A stretch of DNA of 64,000 nt from Thermodesulfobacteriota bacterium (lineage in GTDB: Bacteria > Desulfobacterota_D > UBA1144 > Nemesobacterales > CSP1-2). The translations under genes and the position numbers were made by a program. The stretch lies in NCBI GenBank assembly GCA_035559815.1, contig DATMAT010000034.1, positions 54,312-118,311 of the forward strand. Reading direction: 5' to 3'. Each line of letters begins with the position of its first letter. Position 1 is the first letter of the stretch. Positions 1-9,189 of this stretch are shown here, one piece after another. The notes beneath the pieces are model-generated. The model was not told the origin of the DNA, made no database searches, and saw nothing but the letters and a program-made list of their open reading frames with translations.

Positions 1-65
1 ACTTGTCCCCGCATGTCCTAAACGGGGAGCGTTCGGGTATGACAGAATAGTCGAAGCTCGGCATA

Positions 66-93
66 GTAGGGAACGCAGGTCTGCGTTCCTTAC
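66..93. repeat. GTAG-foot palindrome, copy 1
   Basis: A 28-nt inverted repeat. The left arm GTAGGGAACGCAG pairs with the right arm CTGCGTTCCTTAC across a two-base centre, with one G-T wobble. The same arms recur at 10089-10116, 56708-56757 and 63140-63191. It looks like a REP-type hairpin, not a gene-specific terminator, because no U-run follows. Confidence 0.8.
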
Positions 94-198
94 ATCATTA
101 CTTAAAATACACAGGCACACGGCTCTGAGGAATTGGGATAAATGGAGTCCCGAAGGCTTACCCCCGTGATCAAATCCTCGTCCAACCCCATCTAAAAC

Positions 199-591
199 TC
201 ACCGCCTTCCCAGGTCTTGGGCTAACTCAACCAGATGCCCGTCGGGGTCTCGAACGTAGGCGGTACGCTGGCCCCAGGGACGGGTGGTCGGTTCCATGGC
301 CGGGCAAGCACCCTTTGAGACCAGTTCTTCAAAAGCGGCATCTACATCAGGCACCTTGAAACCAATCTCAAAGCCGGGCGCATCATGGGGAGGAGGTTGA
401 AGCGGCAAGCCGAGGGTTTTGGACATAGCGTTCCTGGTATAAAAGGCTAAACGTGTGGTTCCCGTATCCAGTTGAGCATATTCGCCTGCCCGATGTCCCA
501 GGCGGAGCCCTAGGATTCCGGTATAGAATTGTAAGGCCCTGTCCAGGTCATCGACGATTAGGACTATATAATCTGGCTGGTTTAACTTCAT
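199..591 (-). CDS. VOC (glyoxalase/bleomycin-resistance) family protein
   Basis: A 130-residue protein with the two beta-alpha-beta-beta-beta modules of the vicinal-oxygen-chelate fold. The N-terminal stretch YIVLIVDDLDRALQFYT and the C-terminal YVRDPDGHLVELAQ are typical. Candidate metal ligands include the Glu of LVELAQ near residue 123. Members bind a divalent metal and act as lyases, dioxygenases or antibiotic-binding proteins; the substrate cannot be read from sequence. The start lies only two bases after the stop of the J-domain gene on the same strand, so the two are probably co-transcribed. Length is normal for a single-chain VOC protein. Confidence 0.85.
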   Translation of the reverse strand: MKLNQPDYIVLIVDDLDRALQFYTGILGLRLGHRAGEYAQLDTGTTRLAFYTRNAMSKTLGLPLQPPPHDAPGFEIGFKVPDVDAAFEELVSKGACPAMEPTTRPWGQRTAYVRDPDGHLVELAQDLGRR

Positions 592-593
592 TA

Positions 594-1439
594 TCAGGTT
601 CTTTGAAGCCCGAGGTTATTGAGGAAACTCTTGACCTTTGTGGAAAGCGAATCTCCGACCTTGACCTTAATATACAGGTCGCCCGGTTCTCCACCGTCTT
701 TTCCCGGAGACCCCAGACCCTTTAGCCTCAATTTCTGGCCGTCTTTAATACCTGGGGGTATCTTCACTGCCAACTCTTTCTGTTTTCCGTTGTTCCTGTA
801 GGAGTAAATAAGTTCCACCCCTCTTCTAGCTTGCTGGGGGGTGATGTGGATAACATCGTACATATTGGTGCCCTTTTCCGGAATCTTTATCCCGGTGATT
901 TTCTTGAGCGCATACTCGGCCAGCTTACCCACCACGCCGGAGAAAATCGGTGATTTTAAGGAGCCACTAGCCCCGTCCGCCCGTTGCCGTACCCGGGGCC
1001 TGCCGGCGGAGTCGAAGACGAAGAAGCCGCGCACGGAGAAACCGGGTCCTCGAAATTCGAAGGTTTGGGATTTAGAACCGTAAAGGTCCCGGAAGATCTC
1101 ATCCGCGTTTCTGAATCCGAATTTCTTGGCAAACTCGTCGAAGATGCGGTTTATGTCCGAGCCCCTGAAGATGTCATCCTCGTTGTAGGTTTGCCTGAAA
1201 CGGTCATAACCGGAAGAGCCGTATTGGGTGTACAGGGCATCGTACTGTTTTCTCTTATAAGGGTCGCTCAAGACAGAATAAGCCTCGTTTATCTCCTTCA
1301 TCCTATCGGAGGCGGATTTACGGTTGTTGTTCCTGTCCGGATGGTACTCAAAAGCGAGCTTACGGTAGGCCTCTTTTATCTGCTTTTGAGAAGCCTTACT
1401 GTCCACCCCTAGTATTTTGTAATAATCTTTCTGTTGCAT
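594..1439 (-). CDS. J-domain co-chaperone, shortened DnaJ/CbpA-like
   Basis: A 281-residue protein. The J domain occupies about residues 4-70 and keeps the HPD tripeptide (EYHPDRNNN) that stimulates DnaK ATPase. A Gly/Phe/Asp-rich linker with a 'FRGSDINRIFDEF' segment follows. A C-terminal peptide-binding domain (residues about 190-270) ends with GDLYIKVKVG. There is no CxxCxGxG zinc finger, and only one C-terminal beta domain appears complete, so it is shorter than canonical DnaJ (about 375 aa) and nearer CbpA-type proteins. AAAGGA lies eight bases before the ATG. It probably recruits Hsp70 to particular clients and is likely cotranscribed with the VOC gene. Confidence 0.85.
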   Translation of the reverse strand: MQQKDYYKILGVDSKASQKQIKEAYRKLAFEYHPDRNNNRKSASDRMKEINEAYSVLSDPYKRKQYDALYTQYGSSGYDRFRQTYNEDDIFRGSDINRIFDEFAKKFGFRNADEIFRDLYGSKSQTFEFRGPGFSVRGFFVFDSAGRPRVRQRADGASGSLKSPIFSGVVGKLAEYALKKITGIKIPEKGTNMYDVIHITPQQARRGVELIYSYRNNGKQKELAVKIPPGIKDGQKLRLKGLGSPGKDGGEPGDLYIKVKVGDSLSTKVKSFLNNLGLQRT

Positions 1440-2260
1440 GATTGAATCCTTTCGGTTTACCGTCCCCTACTTGCTTTACCTATACTAGCAGTAACGCTGT
1501 TTTGGCAACATTAGAGGCAATTAATCGGTTAATGCCATATATTATATCTGTAAGTGGCAGATTAGGACAATGCCCCTACATTCCTAAAACGTGATAATCA
1601 CGATTTGATTTATCGAGATAAATTACATTTTTCCAATAAATTACCACAATCACTTTCAGCGGATGTAAGGTCTGCTCGTTCCTTCGTGGAATTTGCACTG
1701 AGATGCTCAGGACGGGCTCCGAGCCTGCCCTAAGTTTATCGAAGGGCAATCGAAGGATGAAGTCTCTTGAGGTGTTCATTCTTCGACGGTGCTCAGAATG
1801 AACGGTTGTTATTTCATTAATCATTTTAGCGGATATATATATATCCGCTCATTCCTTCGTTTTACTCAGGACAAGCTCTGAGCCGGGTCGAAGGATGGGT
1901 TACTGAGGTGTTTGCCCTTACACCCCTACTCAGAATAAACAGAGGGTTTTACTAGAAAAGACTATTAACAGACTAGAACGAACGTGAAGAATCTTAATAA
2001 AGTATCGACTCTCCGCGGAGTTTATTCCTTCGCTTCCTGAGGACAAGCTCTGAATGTAATAAAGGACTCAGAATGACAGTTAGACAAGTAAAAGTGCCCA
2101 TTAGATGCGACTCGTTAGGCAGTGCCTGTTTGACTAAATCCTGTTATTACACTTTAAATACTATTTGTCCGATACCTTAAAATTACTTCAGGTATATTTT
2201 ATAAGACTTGTTTCAGCGTCATGCTACGTGTTTTTACCTAGTCTAGAACAGGGCCGAGTC
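1440..2260. other. Gene-free spacer rich in degraded repeats
   Basis: No convincing gene. It contains an imperfect GTAG-foot palindrome at 1550-1579 (arms GTAAGTGGCA and TGCCCCTAC), a hairpin of the AGCGGAT/ATCCGCT type at 1828-1849, and several copies of a dispersed motif resembling CTCAGGACAAGCTCTGAG flanked by TTCGAAGG-like words (about 1690-1960 and 2025-2060). Short open frames here are translations of these repeats. Confidence 0.6.
1828..1849. repeat. AGCGGAT hairpin, copy 1 (AT-rich loop)
   Basis: A perfect inverted repeat: AGCGGAT, an alternating TA centre, then ATCCGCT. Other copies with the same stem and different centres are at 6322-6341, 12440-12459 and 53654-53671, all intergenic. 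Confidence 0.75.
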
Positions 2261-3979
2261 TTGAGTAAGAAGAAAACCCTTTTCTCTCTACTTATAAAAT
2301 ACAGGTATTCGGTAGTGGCCGGGCTCTTTGCGCTCACCATCGTGGACCTCTGCCAGCTTTCTATCCCACTCATCATAGAAAGGGTTGTTGACACCCTGAC
2401 CCTCAAGGATTCGGGCATTGATGATATCACCAGATACGCCCTCTACCTGTTGGGACTGGCCGTAATAATGTCCATCTGCCGGTTTTTCTGGAGATATTTC
2501 CTGATGGGCGCCGCCCGGAGGATAGAACAGTCGCTCCGAAATGAGTTCTTTTCCCACCTCCAAAGGCTTTCATTTGACTTCTTCTCCAGGAGAAAAACCG
2601 GAGACCTCATGGCGCACACGGTAAACGATATCGAGACCATAAGGATGGCCTGCGGGCTGGGGATAATCATCGCCTACGACGGGGTGCTCCTCCTGGTCTT
2701 TATCATTGCCACCATGTTCTATGTATCGCCAACTCTGACGCTATACGCCTTCATTCCCTTCCCCATTCTGGCTTTCGTAATATTAAAATTTGGCAAGATG
2801 ATAGAAGAGCGGTTTGAGAGGGTGCAGGCCTCGTTCTCCGACCTGACCGAGAGCGCCAGGGAATCATTTACCGGCATAAAGGTGATAAAGGCATTCGTCC
2901 GGGAGAACGAAGAAGCCAAGGACTTCGAGTCTTCGAGCACAGATTATTTAAGCAAGAATCTACATCTCATAAAGGTCTGGGGGGTGTATCAGCCGCTTAT
3001 CACCTTCATCGGTGGTTGCGCCATAGCCATATTCTTATGGGCCGGTGGAAGAAGCACTATAGCTACGGACATTACCCTTGGCGACTTTGCCGCCATCCTG
3101 GCCTATCTAACCATGCTCGGCTGGCCCATGATGGCCATGGGCTGGGCCGTCGACGTGATCAAGCGAGGAAACGCCTCGATAAAGCGTATAAATGAGATAC
3201 TGCTCATAGAGCCCAGGACTGAGGAATATTCTAACGCCATCGAACATAAGGTGGACGGCAACATCGATTTCAGTAACTTGAGTTTCTCCTATAACGGCAA
3301 AAAGGCTTTGAATGGGGTTACCTTATCCATACCCAAGGGGACTGCATTCGGAATTACCGGTGGGACAGCCTCCGGCAAAACCACCCTATTTCAGCTTCTG
3401 CTGAGGGTATTGGACATACCGGAGGGACGAATATTCGTTGACGGGATCGACGTCAAGGATATTAAAAAGAAGAGTTTGAGAGAGGGAATTATCTATCTGC
3501 CCCAGGAAACCACGGTATTCAGCGGGACTATCAGGGATAACATTTCGTTCATGAATACCGAACTATCGGAAGAGCAAATTATAGAGGCGGCTAAGCTTTC
3601 CCAAATCTATGACGAGATAATGGAATTCCCAAACAGGTTTGACACGGTAGTCGGAGAGAGGGGACTAAGTCTTTCCGGGGGGCAGAGGCAGAGGGTAGCA
3701 CTGGCTAGAGCCATCCTCCTAAACCCCCGGGTGCTAATACTGGATGATGTTCTTTGCTCTCTTGACCTGAAAACGGAGAAGCAGGTGCTCGAAAACCTGA
3801 GAAACATAATGAGAGGGAAAACACTGGTGGTGGTATCAAGCCGGGTCCCGTCGATAAGCGGTTTTGACCGGATTGCCGTCTTCGAAAAAGGCAGGGTGAT
3901 AGAAATCGGGAATCATGAAGAACTCATGGAAAAAGACGGCATATACGCCCGGCTCTACAATGTGCAGACGTTTAATTAG
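2261..3979 (+). CDS. ABC exporter half (degenerate ATPase site), MsbA/BmrC-like
   Basis: A fused type IV ABC exporter half: six transmembrane helices (about residues 15-300) then a nucleotide-binding domain. Walker A is GGTASGKTT, the Q-loop lies in YLPQE, and the signature is a perfect LSGGQRQR. The catalytic glutamate after Walker B is Asp (LILDD, residue about 496) and the switch histidine is Ser (VVVSSR, about 527). This is the pattern of the non-hydrolysing half in heterodimeric exporters such as BmrC or TM287. The partner is the next gene. I chose the TTG at 2261 (MSKKKTLF); an in-frame GTG at 2228 and a TTG at 2165 are alternatives, the latter adding 32 poorly conserved residues. The substrate is unknown (lipid or drug). 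Confidence 0.88.
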   Translation: MSKKKTLFSLLIKYRYSVVAGLFALTIVDLCQLSIPLIIERVVDTLTLKDSGIDDITRYALYLLGLAVIMSICRFFWRYFLMGAARRIEQSLRNEFFSHLQRLSFDFFSRRKTGDLMAHTVNDIETIRMACGLGIIIAYDGVLLLVFIIATMFYVSPTLTLYAFIPFPILAFVILKFGKMIEERFERVQASFSDLTESARESFTGIKVIKAFVRENEEAKDFESSSTDYLSKNLHLIKVWGVYQPLITFIGGCAIAIFLWAGGRSTIATDITLGDFAAILAYLTMLGWPMMAMGWAVDVIKRGNASIKRINEILLIEPRTEEYSNAIEHKVDGNIDFSNLSFSYNGKKALNGVTLSIPKGTAFGITGGTASGKTTLFQLLLRVLDIPEGRIFVDGIDVKDIKKKSLREGIIYLPQETTVFSGTIRDNISFMNTELSEEQIIEAAKLSQIYDEIMEFPNRFDTVVGERGLSLSGGQRQRVALARAILLNPRVLILDDVLCSLDLKTEKQVLENLRNIMRGKTLVVVSSRVPSISGFDRIAVFEKGRVIEIGNHEELMEKDGIYARLYNVQTFN

Positions 3980-4060
3980 GGTTCAGGGTTTAGGGGCTAG
4001 GGTTTAGGGTTGAAAATGTTTTTCTGGGAACTCTAAACTCGTAACTCGAAACTGGTTAGT
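3980..4060. repeat. GGGTTTAGGG-type repeat spacer between ABC halves
   Basis: The spacer between the two transporter genes contains tandem-like words GGGTTTAGGG and AGGGTTTAGGGTTG, followed by ACTCTAAACTCGTAACTCG, which looks like a related inverted copy. It is not coding. The next gene's Shine-Dalgarno GGAGAG (4062-4067) follows it directly. Confidence 0.6.
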
Positions 4061-4073
4061 TGGAGAGACTACA

Positions 4074-6143
4074 TTGGGCTTAATGGGTAGCGGAGAGGAA
4101 AAAAGAGAGGGTAAGACCTACGATGTAAAGATCATAAGGTGGCTCCTCGGCTTTGCTAGACCTTATAAAAGGTTCATGGTTCTTTCTCTTCTTTTCATGG
4201 TCTTAACTGCGGGGCTCGAGCTTGTCGTTCCCTATCTGACCAAGATCGCCGTGGACAGCTACATATTCCCTTCCTGGAGGGAGGCCAGGTTCTCCAATGG
4301 ACAAGCGGATAAGGAATTCGAGGACCAACTTAAGAAGAAATATCCAGAATCGGTTATTCGATTGAGCGACCATTCCTATCTAGTGGATACCTCAAAGGTG
4401 GGCAGAGAGGATAATACCAACCTGGAGAAGCTCGGATATATCACGGAAGACAGGTATCTGGCTATTAATGTAAGTGAACTGAGAGCGGAAAAAATGGATG
4501 AGGCCCGTGAAATAATAGACAAGCATTCGAGCCTATTCAAATCGGTCGGGCGGGTGTATTACGCAGAATACTCTTCCCTTAAAGACCTGAGTGACCAGGA
4601 AATCAGCACGTTAAGGAGCGAAGAGATTAGGCAGATTACCCTTCTTGCTCTGGTCCTGTTTGTTTGCCTTTTCCTGGTATTTGTCTTCAGCTCACTCTAC
4701 ACCTATTTTCTTAATTACTCCGGCCAAAAAATCATGCATCAGATCAGGCTAACGGTCTTCTCTCATATCTTGTCCCTACCCCAATCATTCTTCGATAAAA
4801 GCCCGGTGGGGAGGCTTACCACCCGCGTTACCAACGATGTCAATGCCATAAACGAGATGTACACGTCGGTCCTGGTTCAGTTCTTCAAGGACATCATCGT
4901 GATTATCGGGGTTCTGGGAGTGATGTTCTACATGAACCAGACCCTTACCTTTTTTATCCTGATGCTCACCGTCCTCCTGGCCATAGTGGCTGCTCTTTTC
5001 CGCATGAGGCTAAAGACGGTGTACCGCAATGTCAGAAGAACAATAGCAAAGCTGAATGCCTTCGTTCAGGAAAGTATAAGAGGAATAGTGCTGATAAAAC
5101 TATACATAAGAGAAAAACAAAATTTCGACCGGTTCAGGGAGGTTAACAGAGAGAATTACAATGCCAATATGGACCAGCTCTTTGCCTTTGCCACGTTCAG
5201 GCCGATCATAGAATTCATCAGCATCTTTGCCATAGCGCTAATATTGTGGTACGGCGGTTGGAGCGTTTTAAGGCTGGAGCTTACGCTCGGAGCGCTTCTG
5301 GCCTACCTCGCCTACATAAGAATGCTTTTCGGCCCGATTGTAGAGCTTGCCGAAAGATACAATATATTCCAGTCCGCATCTGCGGCATCCGAAAATTTGT
5401 ATGACCTGATGCAGTTGAAGCCGGAGGAAAGGAAGGGGATTAAATTAGGAGAGATTCAGGGGAAATTAGAGTTCAGGAATGTTTGGTTTTCATACAACGG
5501 AGATGATTGGGTGCTAAAAAACGTTTCCTTCACCGTCGAGCCCGGTGAAACCGTTGCGCTGGTCGGACTCACCGGGTCAGGGAAGACTACCATAGTTAAC
5601 CTCATCCTTAAATTTTACGAGGTACAGAAAGGGCAGGTCCTTTTTGACGGTGTGGATATAGGAGAATACAGCCCTGAGTTCATAAGGTCGCATATATCTG
5701 CGGTGTTCCAGGACCTTTTCCTGTTCGGGAAAAATATCTCGGATGACCACAACGGAAAGTCGGAAGAGTTTTGGTCGTCTATGAAAAGCGACGTCCTTGA
5801 ACGAACAAACGGCGGCTCGCTATCATCCGGGGAAAAACAGTTGGTTTCTCTTAGTAAGGCATTCTCCAAGGACGTGAAGGTGTTGATACTGGATGAAGCC
5901 ACTTCTCATATAGACGCACAAACGGAGTTAAAGGTGCAGGAGGCTGTCAAGAAGGATTCTGGTAAGAGAACAACCCTAATTATTGCCCACCGGTTATCGA
6001 ATGTGAGAGAGGCAGACCGGATTCTCGTAATCCATAAAGGGGAGATTCATGAGGCAGGAACCCATCCGGAGCTTCTTAAGAGACGGGGGATCTATTACAA
6101 TCTCCACAAATTACAGAGCGAGATTAGTAGACTTTCTTCATAG
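4074..6143 (+). CDS. ABC exporter half (canonical ATPase site) with large extracellular insertion
   Basis: A 689-residue partner of the preceding gene. TM1 lies at about residues 34-62. About 120 mostly charged residues (65-185) separate it from TM2 (about 188-215) and should face the periplasm. The NBD has Walker A GLTGSGKTT (498-506), Q546, signature LSSGEKQ (583-589), Walker B LILDEATSHID with the catalytic Glu, and switch IIAHR. Q-loop to signature is only about 37 residues, some twenty fewer than in MsbA, so the helical subdomain is trimmed. LSSGE instead of LSGGQ is also seen in BmrD-type subunits. GGAGAG lies six bases before the TTG start; an ATG at 4083 is an alternative. The pair should form one exporter with a single hydrolytic site. 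Confidence 0.9.
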   Translation: MGLMGSGEEKREGKTYDVKIIRWLLGFARPYKRFMVLSLLFMVLTAGLELVVPYLTKIAVDSYIFPSWREARFSNGQADKEFEDQLKKKYPESVIRLSDHSYLVDTSKVGREDNTNLEKLGYITEDRYLAINVSELRAEKMDEAREIIDKHSSLFKSVGRVYYAEYSSLKDLSDQEISTLRSEEIRQITLLALVLFVCLFLVFVFSSLYTYFLNYSGQKIMHQIRLTVFSHILSLPQSFFDKSPVGRLTTRVTNDVNAINEMYTSVLVQFFKDIIVIIGVLGVMFYMNQTLTFFILMLTVLLAIVAALFRMRLKTVYRNVRRTIAKLNAFVQESIRGIVLIKLYIREKQNFDRFREVNRENYNANMDQLFAFATFRPIIEFISIFAIALILWYGGWSVLRLELTLGALLAYLAYIRMLFGPIVELAERYNIFQSASAASENLYDLMQLKPEERKGIKLGEIQGKLEFRNVWFSYNGDDWVLKNVSFTVEPGETVALVGLTGSGKTTIVNLILKFYEVQKGQVLFDGVDIGEYSPEFIRSHISAVFQDLFLFGKNISDDHNGKSEEFWSSMKSDVLERTNGGSLSSGEKQLVSLSKAFSKDVKVLILDEATSHIDAQTELKVQEAVKKDSGKRTTLIIAHRLSNVREADRILVIHKGEIHEAGTHPELLKRRGIYYNLHKLQSEISRLSS

Positions 6144-6183
6144 ACGGCTGATTTCTCAGTTAGCAATTAATTTTTAATGGTAA

Positions 6184-6500
6184 ACAAACTCGTCTAAAAT
6201 AAGAGATTGCCACACCGCTAAAAGAAAGGATAGAATTTTTTGAGGTGTTCGCCCTTCGACTCCGTCCTTCGTCAAGCTCAGGATAGGCTCAGGACGAACG
6301 GGTCTTTTATTCCTGATTAACAGCGGATGCGAGCATCCGCTCATTCCTTCCCCGATTTAATCGGGGATCAACTCAGGACAGGCTCTGAGCCCAGCCTGCC
6401 CTGAGCCTGGTCGAAGGGTCGAAGGATGCCAATGTACTTATTCGGAACCCTATCCAGCTAGTCGAAGGGATAAATTCCACGACCGAAGCAATCCGTTGAA
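6184..6500. repeat. Dispersed ~300-bp composite repeat, copy A
   Basis: Aligns by eye with 12302-12550: both run from an AAAATAAGAGA start through GAGGTGTTCGCCCTTCGACT, GGACGAACGGGTCTTTTATT, an AGCGGATGC hairpin (here 6322-6341) and TATCCAGCTAGTCGAAGGGA. The centres differ by insertions. Both copies lie just downstream of a + strand gene. The hairpin could act as a weak terminator, but no U-run follows. Confidence 0.75.
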
Positions 6501-6626
6501 AAAGACGCTTATGTTATTAGTCCTTTCATAGGTTATTTGAAAGGATACGATTTAGGGCACAACATTTTGTGTTTCCACTTTTACTTGTATCATGAATCAT
6601 GCATCCTGTATCCTGTATCTTGCATC

Positions 6627-7841
6627 ATGGATCGTCTTATCATGCACTTTCCGTCCCTCTCAGAGCAGAAAGAAAAGGTAATCGCCCACTTGAGGAAGCG
6701 TGAGAATTTTGACCTCGACGACCTCAGCTTCGTTGTCTCACCATATCGTATAAGCCCGATCGGAGCACACATCGACCATCAGGGCGGTCCCGTCCTGGGA
6801 ATGACCATCGACGCCCGTACCCTGTTCGCTTTTATTCCAAACGAAGAGCCTAAAGTCCGGCTGTACAGTACGAACTATCCTGGAGTGGTCGAATTTAAGC
6901 TCGATAGGATAAGGGCTACCAGGAAAGACGGCTGGGAACGTTATGCAAAAGGGGCGGCCAAGGTGTTGTCCGAAGAAAAAAAGCTGAATACCGGTCTAAT
7001 CGGAGCTGTATGCGGCACCTTGCCGGCAAGCGGCTTGAGCTCGTCTGCCTCGGTCGGACTGGCCTATCTGCATGCGTTGGCCAAGCTTAACAACCTCGAA
7101 TTCGGCCCCGGGGATTACATTGAATTAGACAGACGGTTAGAAAACGGATACCTCAAGCTACAGAACGGCATTCTTGACCAATCGACCATTGTTCACGGGA
7201 AAAAAGACAATCTTCTTTACATCGATACCGTCACCGCCGATGCTGAATCGTTCGCTCAGCCAGATTACGAGAATGATTTTGTCATCTTTGTGGTTAACTC
7301 CGGCACCTCCAGGGAGCTGACCTCTTCCGGCTTCAACACCCGAGTAAAAGAGTGCCAAAACGCCGCCATGTTACTGGGGATTATGGGAGGCATAAAATCG
7401 GCAAAGATTTTGGCGGATGTTCCTCCCGAGGTATTTCATGATAAATCGGCGAAGCTGCCCGAGGACTTGAGACGACGCGCTTACCACTATTATTCCGAGG
7501 TAGAGCGTGTGAAAGAAGGATTTAACGCCTGGAAAGAAGCCAACTGGGAGACCTTCGGACGACTGATGAACGAGTCCTGTCTAAGCTCTCTGGAAAATTA
7601 TGAGAGCGGGAGCCCGGAGTTGAAATATCTTCATGAAATCGCTAGCAAGACTACGGGCGTTTATGGAAGCCGGTTTAGCGGCGGAGGTTATGGTGGCTGT
7701 GTTATCGGCTTCGTAAAATCCGATGTGGCAGAGGAGGCGGCGTCCCAAATATATGAAACCTACATAAACAAATATCCGGAAGTGAAAGAAACGGCTGCGG
7801 TATATCTGGCTAGGTCAGACGACGGGGTAAGGTTTTTATGA
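6627..7841 (+). CDS. GHMP sugar kinase, galactokinase/galacturonokinase-like
   Basis: All three GHMP kinase motifs are present: motif 1 SPYRISPIGAHIDHQGG, the ATP loop LPASGLSSSASVG, and motif 3 SRFSGGGYGGC. Bacterial GalK normally reads GRVNLIGEHTDY in motif 1. The GAHIDHQGG form is, from memory, the one found in plant galacturonokinase, so the substrate may be galacturonate or another sugar rather than galactose. The product would be a sugar 1-phosphate. The stop overlaps the next start by four bases, and that gene is a nucleotidyltransferase able to activate a sugar 1-phosphate. The start is uncertain. The ATG at 6627 and the ATG at 6642 are both plausible; the upstream frame from 6537 reads through a CATCCTGTATCCTGTATC-type repeat and is unlikely to be coding. 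Confidence 0.85.
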   Translation: MDRLIMHFPSLSEQKEKVIAHLRKRENFDLDDLSFVVSPYRISPIGAHIDHQGGPVLGMTIDARTLFAFIPNEEPKVRLYSTNYPGVVEFKLDRIRATRKDGWERYAKGAAKVLSEEKKLNTGLIGAVCGTLPASGLSSSASVGLAYLHALAKLNNLEFGPGDYIELDRRLENGYLKLQNGILDQSTIVHGKKDNLLYIDTVTADAESFAQPDYENDFVIFVVNSGTSRELTSSGFNTRVKECQNAAMLLGIMGGIKSAKILADVPPEVFHDKSAKLPEDLRRRAYHYYSEVERVKEGFNAWKEANWETFGRLMNESCLSSLENYESGSPELKYLHEIASKTTGVYGSRFSGGGYGGCVIGFVKSDVAEEAASQIYETYINKYPEVKETAAVYLARSDDGVRFL

Positions 7842-8629
7842 TAGCAATACTCCTATGCGCCGGCTTCGCCACCCGGCTTTATCCACTGACCAAGAACTTT
7901 CCCAAACCCCTGCTCCCGGTTGCCGGGAGGCCGGCGATCGACTACCTGATGGACCAGGTCATAAATCTGCCCGGTATAGAGTCCATACACGTCGTAACCA
8001 ATGCCAGTTTCTTTGACCATTTTGCCCAGTGGCGGGACAAATGGCTACCGGATATCGAACCACATGGTATTACACTTAACCTCCATAACGACGGAAGCAT
8101 GGACAATGAGAACCGCCTCGGTGCCGTAGCCGACCTTGCGTTCGTCTTACGTTCTTTAGAAATAACCACCGGAGCGCTCGTCGCAGCCGGGGATAATATA
8201 TTTCGCTTTTCGTTAAAACCTATATGGCAACAATTTCTTGACGATGACAAAAATTATTTGCTGGCATTGCCCGAAAAAGACCCAAACAGAATTAAGCGCA
8301 CCGGTGTTCTTGAGCTCGGCCCGGATGACCGGGTGGTTAGATTCCATGAAAAGCCCAATGACCCTCCGTCGTCCTGGACCTGCCCGGCAATATACTTTTT
8401 AAAACCTTCCGCACTTTCCAGGGTAGATGAGTACCTTGCTCAACCCGATGCCCGGGATGCGCCCGGATATTTCATCTCTTATCTAGTTACTAGGGAGCCG
8501 GTGTATGCAATCAAGGTAATGGGTAAGTCAATAGACATAGGCACAATAGAATCTTATGAAGAGGCAAACGCAGTTCTAAGCAGAGAGCCGGTGATTTTGG
8601 ATGAGGCAATCAAAGGGTCCAATGACTGA
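7838..8629 (+). CDS. Sugar-1-phosphate nucleotidyltransferase
   Basis: A 263-residue NTP_transferase. The N-terminal signature is CAGFATRLYPLTKNFPKPLLP, a variant of the GxGTRLxPLTxxxPKPLLP loop that binds the NTP and Mg. The sugar-phosphate pocket is suggested by VAAGDNIFRF and the FHEKP motif. It has the single-domain length of RmlA/GalU-type enzymes without a left-handed beta-helix. ATGA overlaps the kinase stop, which implies translational coupling and a salvage route of sugar to sugar-1-P to NDP-sugar. The nucleotide (UTP, dTTP or GTP) and sugar cannot be told from sequence. A UDP-sugar 4-epimerase-like gene occurs at 54217-55212. Confidence 0.85.
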   Translation: MIAILLCAGFATRLYPLTKNFPKPLLPVAGRPAIDYLMDQVINLPGIESIHVVTNASFFDHFAQWRDKWLPDIEPHGITLNLHNDGSMDNENRLGAVADLAFVLRSLEITTGALVAAGDNIFRFSLKPIWQQFLDDDKNYLLALPEKDPNRIKRTGVLELGPDDRVVRFHEKPNDPPSSWTCPAIYFLKPSALSRVDEYLAQPDARDAPGYFISYLVTREPVYAIKVMGKSIDIGTIESYEEANAVLSREPVILDEAIKGSND

Positions 8630-9189
8630 TAAAAAGGAACCCTCTTTAATTCCCATCTTAGTAAGCCTGTGCTGGGCAAACTCGAAGGATCTGTACAAAC
8701 AAATCGAAATGAAAGTATAAAAGCAATTATTCCTCCCCCCCCTTGCGTGGGAGGCCTGTACTGGACTTGACAAAGGGTCTATGGTTCGACTGAGTTTATT
8801 CCTTCCCCGATTAGATCGGGGACCAGCTCAGGACAGGCTTTGAGCGCAGCCGAAAGGCTCACCATGAAGGCAGGTCTAAAACTCCAAGCAATACTATGCC
8901 CTTCACCCTGAGCGGAGACGAAGGGTGAGTATAGTTAAAAAGCTATTTCGACAAATAGGATTAGGATAGCACTTGCATAGCAGACATAAAAAAAGAGGGT
9001 GACCTGATTTTAAAAAGACGTTTTTATCTATCTAACTGCCTTGTTTTATTAGTATGAACCTCTAGTTTCTAATTATTTTGGTCAGCAGTGATATTCGGAC
9101 AACCAGCTTATTTTATCCAACACTTTACTAGCTTAGATTTCCCGCTTATCATATTAGCGAAGTTTCCCCCAATCGGGAGGTAGAAATAG
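8630..9189. other. Gene-free spacer with repeats before rpoZ
   Basis: No gene seen. A dispersed repeat runs from about 8778 to 8930, with the words TTCCTTCCCCGATTAGATC, CAGCTCAGGACAGGCTTTGAG and a CCCTTCACC/GACGAAGGGTG inverted pair. The last 200 bases are AT-rich and probably hold the rpoZ promoter, but I could not single out a convincing -35/-10 pair. Confidence 0.5.

Noticed and set aside
984..1412. 142-codon + strand frame
   Set aside because: Lies wholly antisense to the J-domain gene and shows no protein-like pattern.
1576..1824. 82-codon frame on the minus strand
   Set aside because: Its residues (FDKLRAGSEPVL) are a translation of dispersed CTCAGGACGGGCTC-type repeats, with no family and no ribosome-binding site.
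8750..8930. tRNA-like T-loop text GGTTCGACTGA near 8783
   Set aside because: It belongs to the dispersed TTCGACTGAG-type repeat, and no acceptor stem or anticodon arm can be drawn around it.
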